Source: Triplophysa rosa (Eukaryota > Chordata > Actinopteri > Cypriniformes > Nemacheilidae). Taken from it: 64,000 nt of DNA. The translations under genes and the position numbers were made by a program. Each line of letters begins with the position of its first letter. Within the stretch, counting starts at the first letter, position 1. The notes under the pieces are model-generated. The model searched no databases and was not told where the DNA came from. It worked only from the letters and a program-made list of their open reading frames with translations. Positions 13,481 through 26,027 of this stretch are shown here, piece by piece. The stretch is from positions 7,351,879 through 7,415,878 of the forward strand of contig NC_079905.1 of assembly GCF_024868665.1 (NCBI RefSeq). The letters run 5' to 3'.

Positions 13481-14439
13481 AGCAAAGGATGCAGGAAACC
13501 CTAACCTGCCGCCATCCTCTAAATACAAAGCAGCACACAAAGACACAAAAAGCTTCACGTGTTTATTCATTCCTGGCATTAACATGAGATCCACTTTACA
13601 ATAAACCCTCATTGCACTCAATTTATGTTTAAACGCTGCAACGTTCCAATACGCCCGGCATATGTTCAGAGCCTATAGGCCCGAGGAACAGCTTATGAAA
13701 ATGAGTTGCGCTGTAATACCAGTATGAATATTGTATGGATCTGAGCTAGTCTGAGGTGGGTGGGGTGGGACATGCTAATCAGGGGAACAGACACAGCCCT
13801 CATTAAAACCTTAATTGCCACCTCATCTGTATCCTCACGGGCGGCCTGGGCACACTCGCTGCATTTTTAAAGAGCCATGAAAAGCGCACAGCCTTCAGAG
13901 TCTGTCAAGGAGAAGTGCATATATGATAAAGAGAAAATATGTGAGGGAGAGAGAGGGAGAGGGGAAAGGACAGGATGGAAAAAGGTACAAATTCGACTCT
14001 CTTCGCAGTATTAGTCTAGACCAAGTCAGATTTGTTTTATTCTAGTCTAGTCTATAAATTAAATTTACAAATAAACCGTAAACGTCTCCTATGGTGTGAT
14101 AGCATACGAAAGTTTTACCTTCATTGTTCAACGTATCATTTATATTATAATGTAAATATAATATCATGGCAACATTTTTATTTTTAAAATATTATTTTGT
14201 CACACCATACACATGTACCGTATATTATACATGAGAACACGGCAAAATGCATAACATTGCTCGCTTCACTTTTATACATGTTTTTGAACAGTTTTGTTTC
14301 AGAGCGTGTATACTTGACTTTCCACGTCCCTGTCCATCTCCCGCACAAACGCGTCCCCTCAGCTTCTTGAGCATACTCATCACGTATTAAGCGCTGAGTC
14401 GCGTCATTCACAGACCCACTTTTTTGCCAAATAATATGT

Positions 14440-14662
14440 TATTAATAGTGGTTCACTTCCGCGATTTGGTACGTTTGCGTTCATATCAGCAGCGAAGCGT
14501 ACTGAGTAAACATGAATCAGACCTCCCTTTTTAAGTGGACTCGGGTTCAGTTCTCGGGTGCGCACCCGGGTTCGGAAGACAGCGTTCACATCATCCAAAC
14601 GAACCGAACTCTGACGTTAATCGAACCCGGGTGCGCACAAAAAGTGCTAATGTGAAACCGCC
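14440..14662. mobile_element. Possible TIR MITE
   Basis: GGTGCGCACCCGGGTTCG (14549) faces CGAACCCGGGTGCGCAC (14622) as an inverted pair. The right end reads, inverted, AGGGCGGTTTCACATTAGCA. The left limit is not clear. Confidence 0.4.
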
Positions 14663-14839
14663 CTTACTATAACTTCAGAAAACTTAAGTCTTCAAATTTA
14701 GACTTTACCCTGAAAAGTCCCTTCAGAGAAGCATTTCACTACACTGAAAGATTGAGAGAAACAGAATTACAGGGAGACGTAGGAAAACACAATGAACGAA
14801 TGAGTAAACAAAGTAACAGTTACAGTGAGGGAGGGCGGA

Positions 14840-15065
14840 ATTGTTCCGTCCGGTCCCATGATTCATTGCAAATGAGATGTCACCCTGGCAGTCATAACGG
14901 GCTCTCGCCACTCCCTGCAGCGTAATTGAATTCTTCACTCGTATAAACTATGTGCTTGGGCCAGCCGGCGTTTTGATTGTTATTAATGCTGGTGTTTATG
15001 AAGGGAAGCCTCCAATGACCGATCGGAGCCTCAGCAGGGCCCCTGAGGGTCCTATCGTATACCCT
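14840..15065. promoter_or_regulatory. Candidate noncoding regulatory element in intron 3
   Basis: Repeat-free, balanced GC, with CATTGCAAATGAGATG, CAGCGTAATTGAATTC and TTGATTGTTATTAATGCTGG (SOX/homeodomain-like cores). Not coding in any frame. Confidence 0.25.
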
Positions 15066-15218
15066 CACACACAAATATGAGCTTATCACTGCAGCCAAAT
15101 GAAACGAATGTAAATACGGTGCAGTGTTTTTAATTTCGAATAAGAGCTTACATCAGACTAAAGGAAACAAATGTAGAGTATGACATCACCTAGTCCTACA
15201 CTGGAATAAATCAAATGT

Positions 15219-15264
15219 ACACACACACGCACGCACGCACGCACACACACACACACACACACAC
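15219..15264. repeat. (CA)n / (CACG)n microsatellite
   Basis: ACAC then ACGC units then ACAC; it abuts the GGGGAC repeat. Confidence 0.95.
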
Positions 15265-15541
15265 GTTGGGTTTCCATGTTTTATGGGGACATTCCATAGA
15301 CGCAATGGTTTTTATACTGTACAAACTGTATATCATATTCCCTACCCCTAATCCACCCCTTAACCCTAACAATCACAAAAAACTTCCTGCTCTTTTAGAT
15401 TTTCAAAAAAGTTAATTCTGTATGATTTATAAGCTTGTTTCCTCATGGGGACCAAAAAATGTCCCCACAAGGACAAGGGTTTTGGATATTGCCATCTTTG
15501 TGGGGACATTTTGTCCCCATACCGTAGGGTTTACCCTTCCC
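15264..15541 (+). repeat. Dispersed repeat with TGGGGAC motifs, flanked by CA/ACGC microsatellites
   Basis: TTTTATGGGGACATTCCATA, then TACTGTACAAACTGTATATC, CCCTACCCCTAATCC and further GGGGACC / GTCCCCA motifs. The microsatellites at 15219-15264 and 15542-15582 border it exactly. It is a fish intron repeat I recognise; a second, diverged copy is at 61133. Confidence 0.65.
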
Positions 15542-15842
15542 ACACGCACGCACGCACGCAGGCACGCACACACACACAGAGGACACAAATCTTTCAGACA
15601 GATGCTTAACACCAGTGTGTTCCCAGTAGCAGTCCAGTCTATTTCCCCCAGGGCAGAGCAGTGTGGTCTGAATCCCTCAGGACTTATCCCCCATACGCAG
15701 AATCCCGCTGGTCCACAAAACTCCATGGTATGTTTAAAAAAACTCTCCAGTGACTGAGGAGCAGATTTTTTAAAGTATGCAGTCTAGATGATAAAAATCA
15801 CAAGACACTATACATTCTTACTCTATGACAATGGTATGAGTC

Positions 15843-16200
15843 TTAAAAGGACAGTTCACCCAAAAATTAAAATTCTGTCATTATTTACACACCCTCGAGT
15901 TGTTCCAAATCTGTATAAATGTCGTTGTTCCGATGAACACAGAGAAAGATATTTGGACGAATGCTTGTAACCAAACAATTCTTAGCCACCATTGACTACC
16001 ACAGTAGAAAAAATAACAATGTTAGTCAAAAGTGCCCCAGAACAGTTTGCTTTCTTACATTCTTTAAAACATCTTTTTCTTTTTGAAATTTACAAAGAAA
16101 TTTGTCCTACTATGGTAGTCAATAGTGGCCAAGAACTGTTTGGTTACAAGCATTCTTCAAAATATCTTTCTCTGTGTTCATCAGAAATAAGAAATGTATA
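15843..16200. mobile_element. Foldback element, subfamily A, 3'-truncated, copy 5
   Basis: Left end TTAAAAGGACAGTTCACCC, inner A-type core with CTTAGCCACCATTGACTACC and the inverted TAGTCAATAGTGGCCAAGAA. It ends after TTCATCAGAAATAAGAAATG without a right terminal repeat, so it is truncated. Confidence 0.75.
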
Positions 16201-16728
16201 CTCTGGAGCTACTCTGGAAATACTCTATTCAATAAGAGATGCCCAACAATTTAACCCCTTGTTATATAACAGGTAACGCATGAGTGATCCATTGAGAACC
16301 CTGATATGAGATCAGCCCTTCACTACAGAAGCCCATCAAACCAAAGGGAATTCCAAATCTAAGGTCAAGTGTAAAATTGAAGAGAGATCATGTACGGTCT
16401 GGGAAAGCACAGATCTCAAGTCAGCCATCGGTTCAGTGTAATTAAACTTTGAGGGCTGAGCAGAGGGGGAAAGCGGAACAGAGGTGTTCAGCCTAGTTAC
16501 TTTAACAACCGGCCGAGGGCTGATTGCGGCCTCTCGTAAAACCAGAGAGATTTACCCTCAGCATGGGAGCCATGAAGATCATTAGTCCCCAGAGAGAGCA
16601 GTCATCCATCTAGATAACCTCACAGTGGACATGAATAAAAGTGTGTGTGTGTGTATGAAGATATCATCTTTACTATCTTGTAACGGTACATGAAGATGAA
16701 TGAAGGTGCGAGTGTGTGGCCGTAAAAG

Positions 16729-16754
16729 TGTGTGTGTGTGTGTGTGTGTGTGTG
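16729..16754. repeat. (GT)13 microsatellite
   Basis: A perfect GT run; a shorter one lies at about 16640. Confidence 0.95.
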
Positions 16755-16861
16755 GCTGTGGTAAAACTATAAAACACCTCATCCGTTTTACCATTAAAGG
16801 GGCCATTTTATGGATTTTTTGTAATCTTTAGAAATAAAAGAGTTTGCTGTACTATAGACAA

Positions 16862-16935
16862 AGCACTCGCTCATTTGTAAGTTGTTTTGGATAAAGGCAT
16901 CTGTTCAGTGAATAAATGTAAATATAATGTAAAGC
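16862..16935 (+). mobile_element. SINE/LINE 3'-tail fragment
   Basis: TTTGTAAGTTGTTTTGGATA then AAGGCATCTGTTCAGTGAAT and AAATGTAAATATAATGTAA, the same tail type as the SINE at 29966, with A-rich TAAATG repeats at its end. Confidence 0.55.
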
Positions 16936-16947
16936 ATTTCTAACATT

Positions 16948-17165
16948 CACAACAATTCTGTCATCATTTACTCACACTGTCATTTCAAACCTGTATGACT
17001 TTCTTTCTTCTGCAGAACACAAAAGAAGTTATTTTGAAGAATGTTGGTAACCAAACAATGGCAGTGCCCATTCACATGCATTTGTTTTGCATTCGTACAA
17101 TATAAGTGAATGGGTACTGCCTTTGTTCGGTGTGATTAAATAATGACAGAATTGTCATTAAAATT
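16948..17165. mobile_element. Foldback element, subfamily B, end-deleted, copy 6
   Basis: Contains TTCTGTCATCATTTACTCAC, CAAACCTGTATGACTTTCTT, GAAGAATGTTGGTAACC and a remnant of the right arm (AATAATGACAGAATTGTCAT). Both outer GGGATAGTTCACC ends are lost. Confidence 0.65.
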
Positions 17166-17526
17166 GTAAAAATAAGATATTCAGAATTGTTGCTGAAGGA
17201 AAAGGTCAAGTTCAAAAATAGTTTGAGTGTGGAACAAAATAAAATACATTTTCTGTCAGGTGAACAATTTGTTTAAATTGTACTATATTACACATGTGAT
17301 CTTACAGCTTCCAATCATTTTCAGACTTGTTTTACATTTAGTTCTTTATAAGTGTTCAAAATAAAGACAGAAAGAATGTGAGAAATTAAGATGAACATAC
17401 AGAGAGACACTTGAGAGAGACAAAGCAACTGTTAAACCCTTTTATTCTGCCATTACGTCTGGGTATTATGTGTGATTGGGCACACGCAAGTGTGAGCGCA
17501 TATGGGCTCAAATGAGAGTGTGTGTA

Positions 17527-17533
<7 letters not shown>

Positions 17534-17566
<33 letters not shown>
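17534..17566. repeat. (GA)n microsatellite
   Basis: A GA run of about 16 units preceded by TGTGTATGTGTGTG. Confidence 0.95.
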
Positions 17567-17567
<1 letters not shown>

Positions 17568-18049
17568 ACCAAAATACTTATGAGGGACGCAGGTGCTGTT
17601 GGAAATGTCATCCGTTCCGTGCGGAGGGGGAGGGTTGACACGCGGCAAACGACTACAAAATACAAAAGCGAGAACATGCCAGGAAAAAAGCGCCGGGCTG
17701 CGGTCCCTCATCAGAGACAAGACAAACCCAGCCTGACACTCTGAGGTGATAAGACTACAGCGGAGAGTCTCGTTGGCACAGGTGGCTGATCAGTAAACAC
17801 ACTCTATTGCTGTAGTGTGATACCTGAGACAGGAGCGATGACACAGACCCTGGATCAGTAAATGTCTCACCCTGTTACAGCCTGAAGCACAGCAGGGCAA
17901 CAGTGAAGGAACCAGTGACCGCAACAACAACAACAAAACCAGAGCACAAGACCCAGACCAAGAGTAGACCCCCAGGTCGAGATGGAGACAAAGAGACCAA
18001 GACCAGTCAGTCAAACTGTGATTGAACTGGAGAAAATGCTGAATTTATC

Positions 18050-18260
18050 AACAAAAATGTCATTTATTCATCCTCCTGTAATTTAAAACCTGTATATGAA
18101 TCTTTCTTCAGTGGAAAACAAAAGAATATATTTTGAGAAAAGGTTTTGTGTCCATACAAAAAACATTCTTTAAAATATCTTTTGTGTTCAACGGAAGAAA
18201 GTCATACAGGTTTGGAATGACATGAGGGTGAATACATTTTGATGAATTGTCCCTTCAATT
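18050..18260. mobile_element. Foldback element, subfamily B, decayed, copy 7
   Basis: ATGTCATTTATTCATCCTCC, ACCTGTATATGAATCTTTCT, AAATATCTTTTGTGTTCAAC and ATGAATTGTCCCTTCAATTT follow the family order with indels. Confidence 0.6.
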
Positions 18261-19244
18261 TTCATTACGTGTACAACACAATGGACCACACTATATGTGT
18301 GTCTAATTACATTTTTAATCATTCCAAAAAATAAAGCTTGAAAAATAAAAATATATATACATGGACAAAAAATCTATTTAATAAACTGAGAACACCAAAC
18401 ATTAATAGCCCAACACTAAAAGATACAATAAATAACATTAGGTAAGCCTGACATCAGTCATGGAGCAGGTCAGGACAAACGCTCTGCCATTAAACAACTG
18501 AACAATGCGTTTGTGTTGCATAAATTATATTCATATTCTTACACCATATCAGGTTCACAGGTTAAAAGCTACACCGGCTTTGCTAAGTAAGAGATTAATG
18601 GGTCTCATCCCGCAAGCTTTTTACCGCGCTTTAGCCCCTCTCTCATAATTACACACAGGACACAATGCAGCACTCAGTGATCTGTGAGTTATAAAGAGCT
18701 GTTCTGAGATCAGGAGTATGATGAATTATTGTTGGATTAGATAAACACTGAATCAGTGATTCTCATCTCAGTTTGAAATCCTTTACTGCACTCATATACA
18801 CAGTATGTGCGTGTAAAAGCGTGTGTGGCTCCCGTGGGATGGTTCCTTCTGGAGATAGAAACGGCTGACATCAGAGTTTTTAGACAGGAGAATCATCATA
18901 CAGGAGGATTATGTAAAATGACCCTGTGTTCTCACATTCCCCCATTCAACTTGACCAAAATGCTTTTAAAGATTGGACAGATGTTGTTAATGCTAATCCT
19001 GATGGTACAGACACAAACAGAGAGCTATAGGTTTCCATGATTCCGCTTGATGATGTAATACTTGTTTTTATATGATACACTACTGTAATGATTTATAAGA
19101 ATTCTCATAGACCATTTTGGAAAACTGAACAACGCTGGCCCAAAAGAACTTCCCGTTTCCATTTTTTTTAACACTGCACAAACGTTTGAACATAATACAA
19201 CCAACAGAACATTAATAACTGAATCAAAATGTTAAATGAATATC

Positions 19245-20240
19245 TTTAAAGCTGCAGTCCTTAACTTTGGCCTCTTTGTCGCCATCTCAGTTTGAAACAT
19301 AAAATGTCAGTTATATGCTGAGTTATTTTCTTTACGTGGGTTGTGCTTTGGCACTGCTGCTCTGCGCGGATGAATCCGAGCTCTGTGCTAAATGACTGAC
19401 TGCTCACACCGCATCAGAGAACATCTGTACATCAACGTGACGGTAACATGTTACCGTGTCTTTACCAGATACAACGCGAAACGTTTAAAAACATCAATAA
19501 TATACAATCAATTGTAGTGTTTGATATCGCGTCGTGCCTGATGTAGACAAAAACTCTAAATAACATGGAAAATACCGCCTACCTTACGTCCTACAAGTAA
19601 TATATCTGAAACATGTCGCATGACCACATACCACAACTGCCGCTTCTGTTCTGACTACTTGAAACAAAGACTTTTAAAAAATAAATCACGATAGTGATGT
19701 CTTTCCTGTTAATGCAATCCTTTCAGATGTCGGAGCCAACTCTCAAAATCCCTGTTGATATTAGCTTTTGCTTTAGCATGAAGCTGTCACTTCAGCTCAC
19801 CGGAGCGCGAGGTTACTTTGTTATTAACAACAGATGATTCCCCAGATGTAATCAGTGTCAGACCATAATAAATTAAGATGTTTACATGACATTCCATGAT
19901 GATTTAAATTCTAAGCGACTGTTATAAGAATGAACAACACTCGGTCTCCCGTAGCAGTGCTGCTGCAGCGCAATCCACACACACATGATTAACTAGCCGG
20001 TTCCTCTCCTTTGTGTTTACGGACGCGACGTAATGATGCAAAGAGGTACACCCCCAAATTCAAATTTCCTGCATGGGGTGACCCGACAGCGCAAATTATA
20101 AATCATTATTATAAGCTTACCGTTGTGAATCAGGGTAAGATAAGACAATCGTTTTGAACACTGATCTGTCTATGTATTTCCTCAATAATTGATTTCTGAT
20201 TATTTTTACCCCAAAATTATCTCAGATTGTCACTTTACGA
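19245..20240. mobile_element. Probable dispersed repeat, about 1 kb
   Basis: Begins TTTAAAGCTGCAGTCCTTAA. Near the other end lies CATTATTATAAGCTTACC followed by GTGAATCAGGGTAAGATAA. Both are ends of a fish repeat I recognise from many fish introns. The right boundary is uncertain. Confidence 0.45.
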
Positions 20241-20597
20241 TTTAATTATAGATGTAAGATTACATCTTGCGGAGTGGTTATAAATTTAAAAAAATAATTA
20301 TAAGAAATGATGGAAATGTAATTCTAATGAATCTTTACAGGGTTGGGTGTTAAGATATACTTGAGCGCCAGATCACTGATTCATTAAAATACTTTCAAAA
20401 GCATACTGAACATACATCAAAACCTCATTGTATTTAATTACATAGACTAATATATATATACTGTATATAAAAACAATGTAAGTAAATGACATTTTTGTGT
20501 GTAAGTAAACGCTTTTCATACGGTTAGTCTCATGCAGTTTAATTAGCTGTATATAAAAACAAATTCCATGCATTGTCCCCATTTAGATCCCTAAGCT

Positions 20598-20600
<3 letters not shown>

Positions 20601-20630
<30 letters not shown>
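20601..20630. repeat. (GT)15 microsatellite
   Basis: A perfect GT run in intron 3. Confidence 0.95.
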
Positions 20631-20631
<1 letters not shown>

Positions 20632-21154
20632 TGTTGGAAAGAAAGTGGAACAGCGAGGCAATGAAGGTTGAAGGTGACCCTATGGCACGACTCCAGTTCC
20701 GTGTGACCCAAGACACCTGCAGAAACACCAAACGCCCCGAACATGTGCCAGGAGACAAATGACTCCATCAGTCCATGTGTTGCTTATGAAGCGCATGATG
20801 TATCGCATGCTTATCGTGTGCCGTCTCTGATCATCTGTCTCTCTGGCGAGAGTGTGAATTTTTAAACTGCAGCTCTAGAGATGATGAGCACTAGCTAGTG
20901 TCCGTGGGGAAGAATCACAGAGCCTGTACCAGATGGGCACGGGTGGCATGATGCCAGGCAGAACAAAGACTGTGGGTGCCAAGCCACAAATGACTGGCTG
21001 TCTACCCACCCCGCGCATCCCCCTACAAACACACGGCATAATCTCCCCATCACACTGTAAAGCATCCGGTTAACCCGCCCACTCTTGATAACCGAGAAAA
21101 AAACGCATCTTTAGTATCTTAGATACTGAGGACATAGAAAGTGAAGAGAGACAT

Positions 21155-21266
21155 TTAAAGGAGTAGTTCACTTTAAAATTAGCCCCCATTGACTCTCCAT
21201 AGTAATTTTTATTCCTATTATGGAAAGTCAATGGGGGCTTATTTTGAAGTGAACTTCTCCTTTAAT
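21155..21266. mobile_element. Near-perfect palindromic MITE (about 110 bp)
   Basis: TTTAAAGGAGTAGTTCACTT at the left and the inverted AAGTGAACTTCTCCTTTAA at the right. AGCCCCCATTGACT pairs with AGTCAATGGGGGCT around a loop of about 20 bp. TTAA is at both edges. The single strand would form a long hairpin. Confidence 0.8.
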
Positions 21267-21639
21267 AGAGAAAACGGGGTAAAAAGACAAAAGAACTATA
21301 AAGTTGCATGTATGCGTGTGTGCACAAGTATGGCAGACGTTGGCGTGAGAGCCACTACACAGAAGAAAGAACTAAGCAGCTGCTGCGAGACTCAAGACTT
21401 CACTAATTATACATCTGTGAGTTACAACTGCACCTTTAATTAAACAACTACAAAATCACACACACGCACGCACGCACACACAACCATGCTTACATGTCTC
21501 ATTATATTTATTTAAAGTATCTATTACATCTGTACTTCTTTTTTTACCCTTGTGCATCTCTATATAAATAATGGAATATAATAATGGATACCAATAAATA
21601 ATGGAATTAAAAGTAACATGACAAAATGTAACGATTTAT

Positions 21640-22674
21640 CAGGGCTGTACAGTGTGACACATGCTACGAAAAAATCTGTCTGTGCGAAGAATAAATTTGC
21701 CAGTGTAGCACGCGTGCGATATGGTTTTGCACGTGATTTAGACTAAGCCGCTAACTTTAGTTTGTTTGAGGTGTGTTTGTCGCGATGCTTGTTTCTGTAT
21801 TGTGTAAATCACTGGTCCAGTGGTATTTTAGTTGTTTTTGCCTTTACAACTTGTTTTCCTGCTGCGCAGAGACCATATTTAGAGCACTGTGATTTCCGGA
21901 AACGGGAGAAATATCGGAGGCGCGATCCGGCTTTTAAAATATGTCATCTGCTTGTTTTGCGTGAATGTGAATGAGCTGCACAGTTTGACGTATGACTACA
22001 CGCGTATGACTCTCGTGAATTTGTCTGCGTCTCACTGTATGAGGACATGAACACCATCTCCAGATCTGCTCTGAGAGTTTATTTCATAAGCATTTCACTG
22101 TTTGAAAAAAGCTATCGTCAACCACACACTCTTTGCGACGACCCGTCAAAATAAAAGTCTGGTTAACTTGAACATCCATTTTAAAAACACTATTGTATCA
22201 TAATTAAATAATACATTGTAGTATTCTAGTAACGTTAGTAAATTGATAAATTATAAAAACACTAGAGTACTCTTATTTACTAAATGAATATTTACTATAG
22301 TAAGGTTCAAAAGCACTATTGTTCAAAAGGAGGAATTTTACTGCAGTTTACCATAGTAAATAATATAATAGTATACTACAGTATGTGGACAAATATATAA
22401 GTATTGTTAAGTAAAATAATGGAAAACACAGAACTCAGAAAAAAGGAACTTGTGAAAAACTAACTTATATGGCCCTAATTTACCCAGCTGTAACATTAAT
22501 GTCCTTCATCAGTTACCTGCCTATTTATGTGATAAGCTACACACAAATGTGTATATTTTTTTCAAATTTAACAGATGTTCTATACTTATGCTACAACTGT
22601 TTGGCCTGTGCTACAAAACTTTAAACCTCTGTAGCACCAGTGCTACGTGCAAAAAAAGTTAATGTACAGCCCCG
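21640..22674. mobile_element. Possible hAT-like element, about 1.03 kb
   Basis: CAGGGCTGTACAGTGTGA at the left and, inverted, CGGGGCTGTACATTAAC at the right. GTAGCAC motifs near both ends also invert. No clean target duplication is visible: TAACGATT near the left and TAACAGTT at the right are similar but offset. Its open frames are short and unrecognised. Confidence 0.5.
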
Positions 22675-22907
22675 TAACAGTTACCTTATTGAAAGCATTA
22701 CTTTTGACATCAATTCTATAAATGCGTCTTTCAATCTGTATTTTCAAAATCAGGGAGAAGCAGCACATGTGTGTCTCCCCATCTCTCTCACTTTCGATGA
22801 GTTTACATGCAGTAGTTTTATAACGCATATGAGGAAGGTGCATGTAAATAAAGTGCATTCTTATATATTTCTGAACTTGGACCGCTGTTTAAAGCAGATT
22901 AAAGTTG

Positions 22908-23630
22908 TTTAAAGCGGCCCTAACACACGCGGTTTCTGCCAATCTCATATTAATCTCGAGTACCTATAGAGTAGTATTGCATACTTCGTATCTTCGAAGA
23001 GTATTTAGTTCAATCACATTTATAAAAGATAGATACAGTTGTACGATTATTTCCGAAAGCATACGGCGCGTGCGGGGGGGAGGGGTAGGCTGAACTAAAG
23101 CACGTGCACAACCATTGCCAACAAAACACAGACATCAGTTTCACTCACCGCATTCGGTTCATTTCTGGCATCTTTTAGCGCTGGGACGGCTCCATATATC
23201 AGTTTCAAACGATCTTCAAATCCAGCGTTATATCCACCATTTATATAACTTTCATCACCCAAATGCAGTGAACAAACAAACACTTGAACTTTGCGAATGT
23301 ATGCTCTCTCTCCTGCACACAAGTGAAAGTGACGTCTGCGCATGCTCCTTCTCCTGCTCTCCTTGCTGCAGCGTGGCTGTGCTGCGTGCTTTTCCGGGAG
23401 AATTGTCCAATAAGGGACTAAGAAAAATTGTTATGAAACAGTTTTATATGTTCGAAAAAAACTTTCCGAAACCTGTACGATCGCTGGGGGAGTGTATCGA
23501 GCACAGAAATACTACGTAATACGCCCAACTCATTTTTTGACAAGTTAACCATGTTAAGCATGAGAAGACAGCACGTTTAACATTGTAAAGAAGTCAGAAT
23601 GCATGACACACCGTTGCACCACCCCTTTAA
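22908..23630. mobile_element. Dispersed repeat recognised from cyprinid genomes
   Basis: Begins TTTAAAGCGGCCCTAACAC and ends ACCGTTGCACCACCCCTTTAA. The core CCTATAGAGTAGTATTGCAT and nearby text is a repeat I recognise from cyprinid sequence. Only the outer TTTAAAG(C/G)GG bases look inverted. A 134-codon open frame on the plus strand at 23115-23519 shows no recognisable domain and is not called. Confidence 0.5.
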
Positions 23631-24340
23631 ATTCGACAAGTAAATGACGTCACACTGTGTCTCTGTTCACGTTATCAAAGAAGCGCTTGTCTTGTCAGAG
23701 TAACACGTCAAAACTATGAGAAAGAGCTGCAACAGTGTGAGTGTGACTCTAATAGAAAGTAAAGAGAGACAGATTCTCTAATCAGCACCTTATAACACAA
23801 ACAAGTTTAAATCTGAGTGAAAAAGAAAGAGTTTCGAGTGTTTGTATTATCAACAATATATTACATTTGGAGGACACTGAATCGTGACACTCCGAACCGC
23901 AATCAAATCAATTTGCGAGGCAAGTGAAGAATCACAGCTCTAGTCTCTAGCAAATCAGATTTGTAGCTTTGACATATTATTTTCAAAAGTCCTTCAATAT
24001 GTTCCGGCCTAACTTCCTGTTTCAACAGGAAATATATCAAAACCGGACAGAAAACTGTGCTAATCAAGCAATTTCATTGGGTCTGTAATATTACAGGAGC
24101 ATATTGTCACTGTTGGACTGGTACACTTTCTGGTACATCACATTGCATCAGCTCAGTCCCTCTCTGACACGCAGCATCTACCCCTACTAAACAGCAGATG
24201 ACCTGCCCTACCCCTAACACACACTCGCAAACAAACAGAGCATGCACGTACACAGAAATGCCCTCTGGTCTCCAGCATTTCACCACTTTGTCATCAAATT
24301 ATGCATTTACAGACAGTCCTTCAGAGACTCTCTCTTTAGA

Positions 24341-24362
24341 GAGAGAGAGAGAGAGAGAGAGA
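24341..24362. repeat. (GA)11 microsatellite
   Basis: A GA run after CTCTCTCTTTAGAG, so it can fold into a short hairpin. Confidence 0.9.
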
Positions 24363-24439
24363 GCATTCTGACATATCAACACTGGTTCACAACAAATGCT
24401 GCGAGTTTGGGGCATGGCTAACTTTTTGAATCCGATTAT

Positions 24440-24572
24440 TATACACTAATACATATAATATATACATATAAGTATAGTATATATATATATAGTATATATA
24501 TATATAGTTATAGTATATATATAGTATAATATACTTATTATACATTAGTATACATTATACTAATAACGATCT
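24440..24572. repeat. AT-rich palindromic tract
   Basis: TATATA and TATAGTATA units of alternating purine-pyrimidine, with ACTAATACATATA...TATACATTAGTA inverted around the centre. It is cruciform-prone; no function is visible. Confidence 0.7.
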
Positions 24573-25458
24573 AATAAACTAATAAAACGAATAAACCGAT
24601 AAACAGAATTAGTTACACATCTTTGTGTCATGCTTGAAACTTATACACTTCATGAGTGGACAAATATCAGAATTTGCATTTCAATCGCTGACTGAACAGA
24701 AATCAGAAACTCACTCCAGTAACCACTAAATCTTTTTCTGCATTTTTAGACCGAGTGCAGGCCCACAGCGCACTGCAAATAATTAAATGTGATGCTTCAA
24801 GGCCCACGGCCTCACACAAACACACGCGCAGTCCTGTCAAGTGCAACCTCTCCAGACACAATCAACAGCTACTCATGGCCCGGGTCAATACTATCGAGCC
24901 GTTTAGTTAAAACACACTCACTCCTGCAACACACACAGGCACAAACACATAAATCAAACACGCACGGACACACTCCTCACAACTATTGTTCATTCTTCTG
25001 TCATTAACATCACTTTCTCCCTCTATCAGTCCTTCTTTCTCAAATACACACACGAGCTGCGCAGCACACAGCGAGCAGATGAATCCACAGTGTGCATGGG
25101 CAGTTTAGTGAAGCATTAGAGCTGATCAATAGCTCAGAGTTCCTGAGAGAGCATCGAGTCTGCCCTGCATATCCATCTGATTAGCATTCAGCAGAGACCC
25201 GCGCTCACGCTGAGTGACAGCGCCGCAACCTCCGGTATTCACTAGCTCTCCTTCCCTACATCCCTCGCTTCTTTATTCTTCCTCTTATTCACACTTCCTG
25301 TTTTTTTCCCTTCATCCTTCCACCTTATTGCAAATCTGTTCCTCTGAGAATGTCTAATGATCTCTAAATATTCTGTTTTTCATTTTTAATTCTTTCTTTT
25401 TTTCACATGTATGGTCCTTTTGGTTCTGTTATTGACACAGAGAGAGATTATGGAGAGA

Positions 25459-25762
25459 CAAAAATGAAAATTCTGTCAACATTTACTTACCTTCTTGTCG
25501 TTTCAAACCTGTATGACTTTTTTCTTCTGCACGACACAATAGAAGATATTTTGAAAAAAGTCAATGACTGGCACCCATTGACTTGCATTGGTTTTGTGTC
25601 CATACAATAGTAGTGAAAGGGTGCCAGCGCTGTTCAATTATCAACTTTCTTTAAAATATGTTATTCTGTGTTCTGTGGAATAAAGAAAGTCTTACAGGTT
25701 TGAAATGACAAGAGAGTAACTGATGACTGAATTTTTTGGGGGGGTCAACTATCCCTCTAAGA
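25459..25762. mobile_element. Foldback element, subfamily B, copy 8
   Basis: Left AAAATGAAAATTCTGTCAAC, inner arms TTTCAAACCTGTATGACTTT / AAGTCTTACAGGTTTGAAAT, central GGCACCCATTGACTTGC, right end GGGGGTCAACTATCCCTC. Confidence 0.75.
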
Positions 25763-25880
25763 AAACATGAAATAAACTCATTTTACTTTCATAATGTGAT
25801 ATATTTCAGAGAAACATTATATAGTGTATCTATACTTAAAAATGGAATGTAGTTGTAATCATGTAATGTAATGTACTGGA

Positions 25881-26027
25881 CAGTGTTGGGTAAGTTACTC
25901 TGAAAAAGTAATTAGAGTAAAAATTAGAGTAATCCCTTACTTTACTTGTTCAAGGGGAAAGTAATTTTATTACAGTAACTAATTACTTAGTAACTAATTA
26001 CTTAGTAACTAGTTACACCCAACACTG
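25881..26027. mobile_element. Short hAT-type palindromic MITE with perfect 8-bp target duplication
   Basis: 147 bp beginning CAGTGTTGGGTAAGTTACT and ending GTAACT-AGTTACACCCAACACTG, with ends inverted. The interior is made of GTAACT/AGTTAC and TAATTAC units that fold back. GTACTGGA occurs on both sides (25873-25880 and 26028-26035). Confidence 0.88.

Noticed and set aside
23115..23519. 134-codon plus-strand frame
   Set aside because: It lies within a dispersed repeat (22908-23630) and has no similarity that I recognise.
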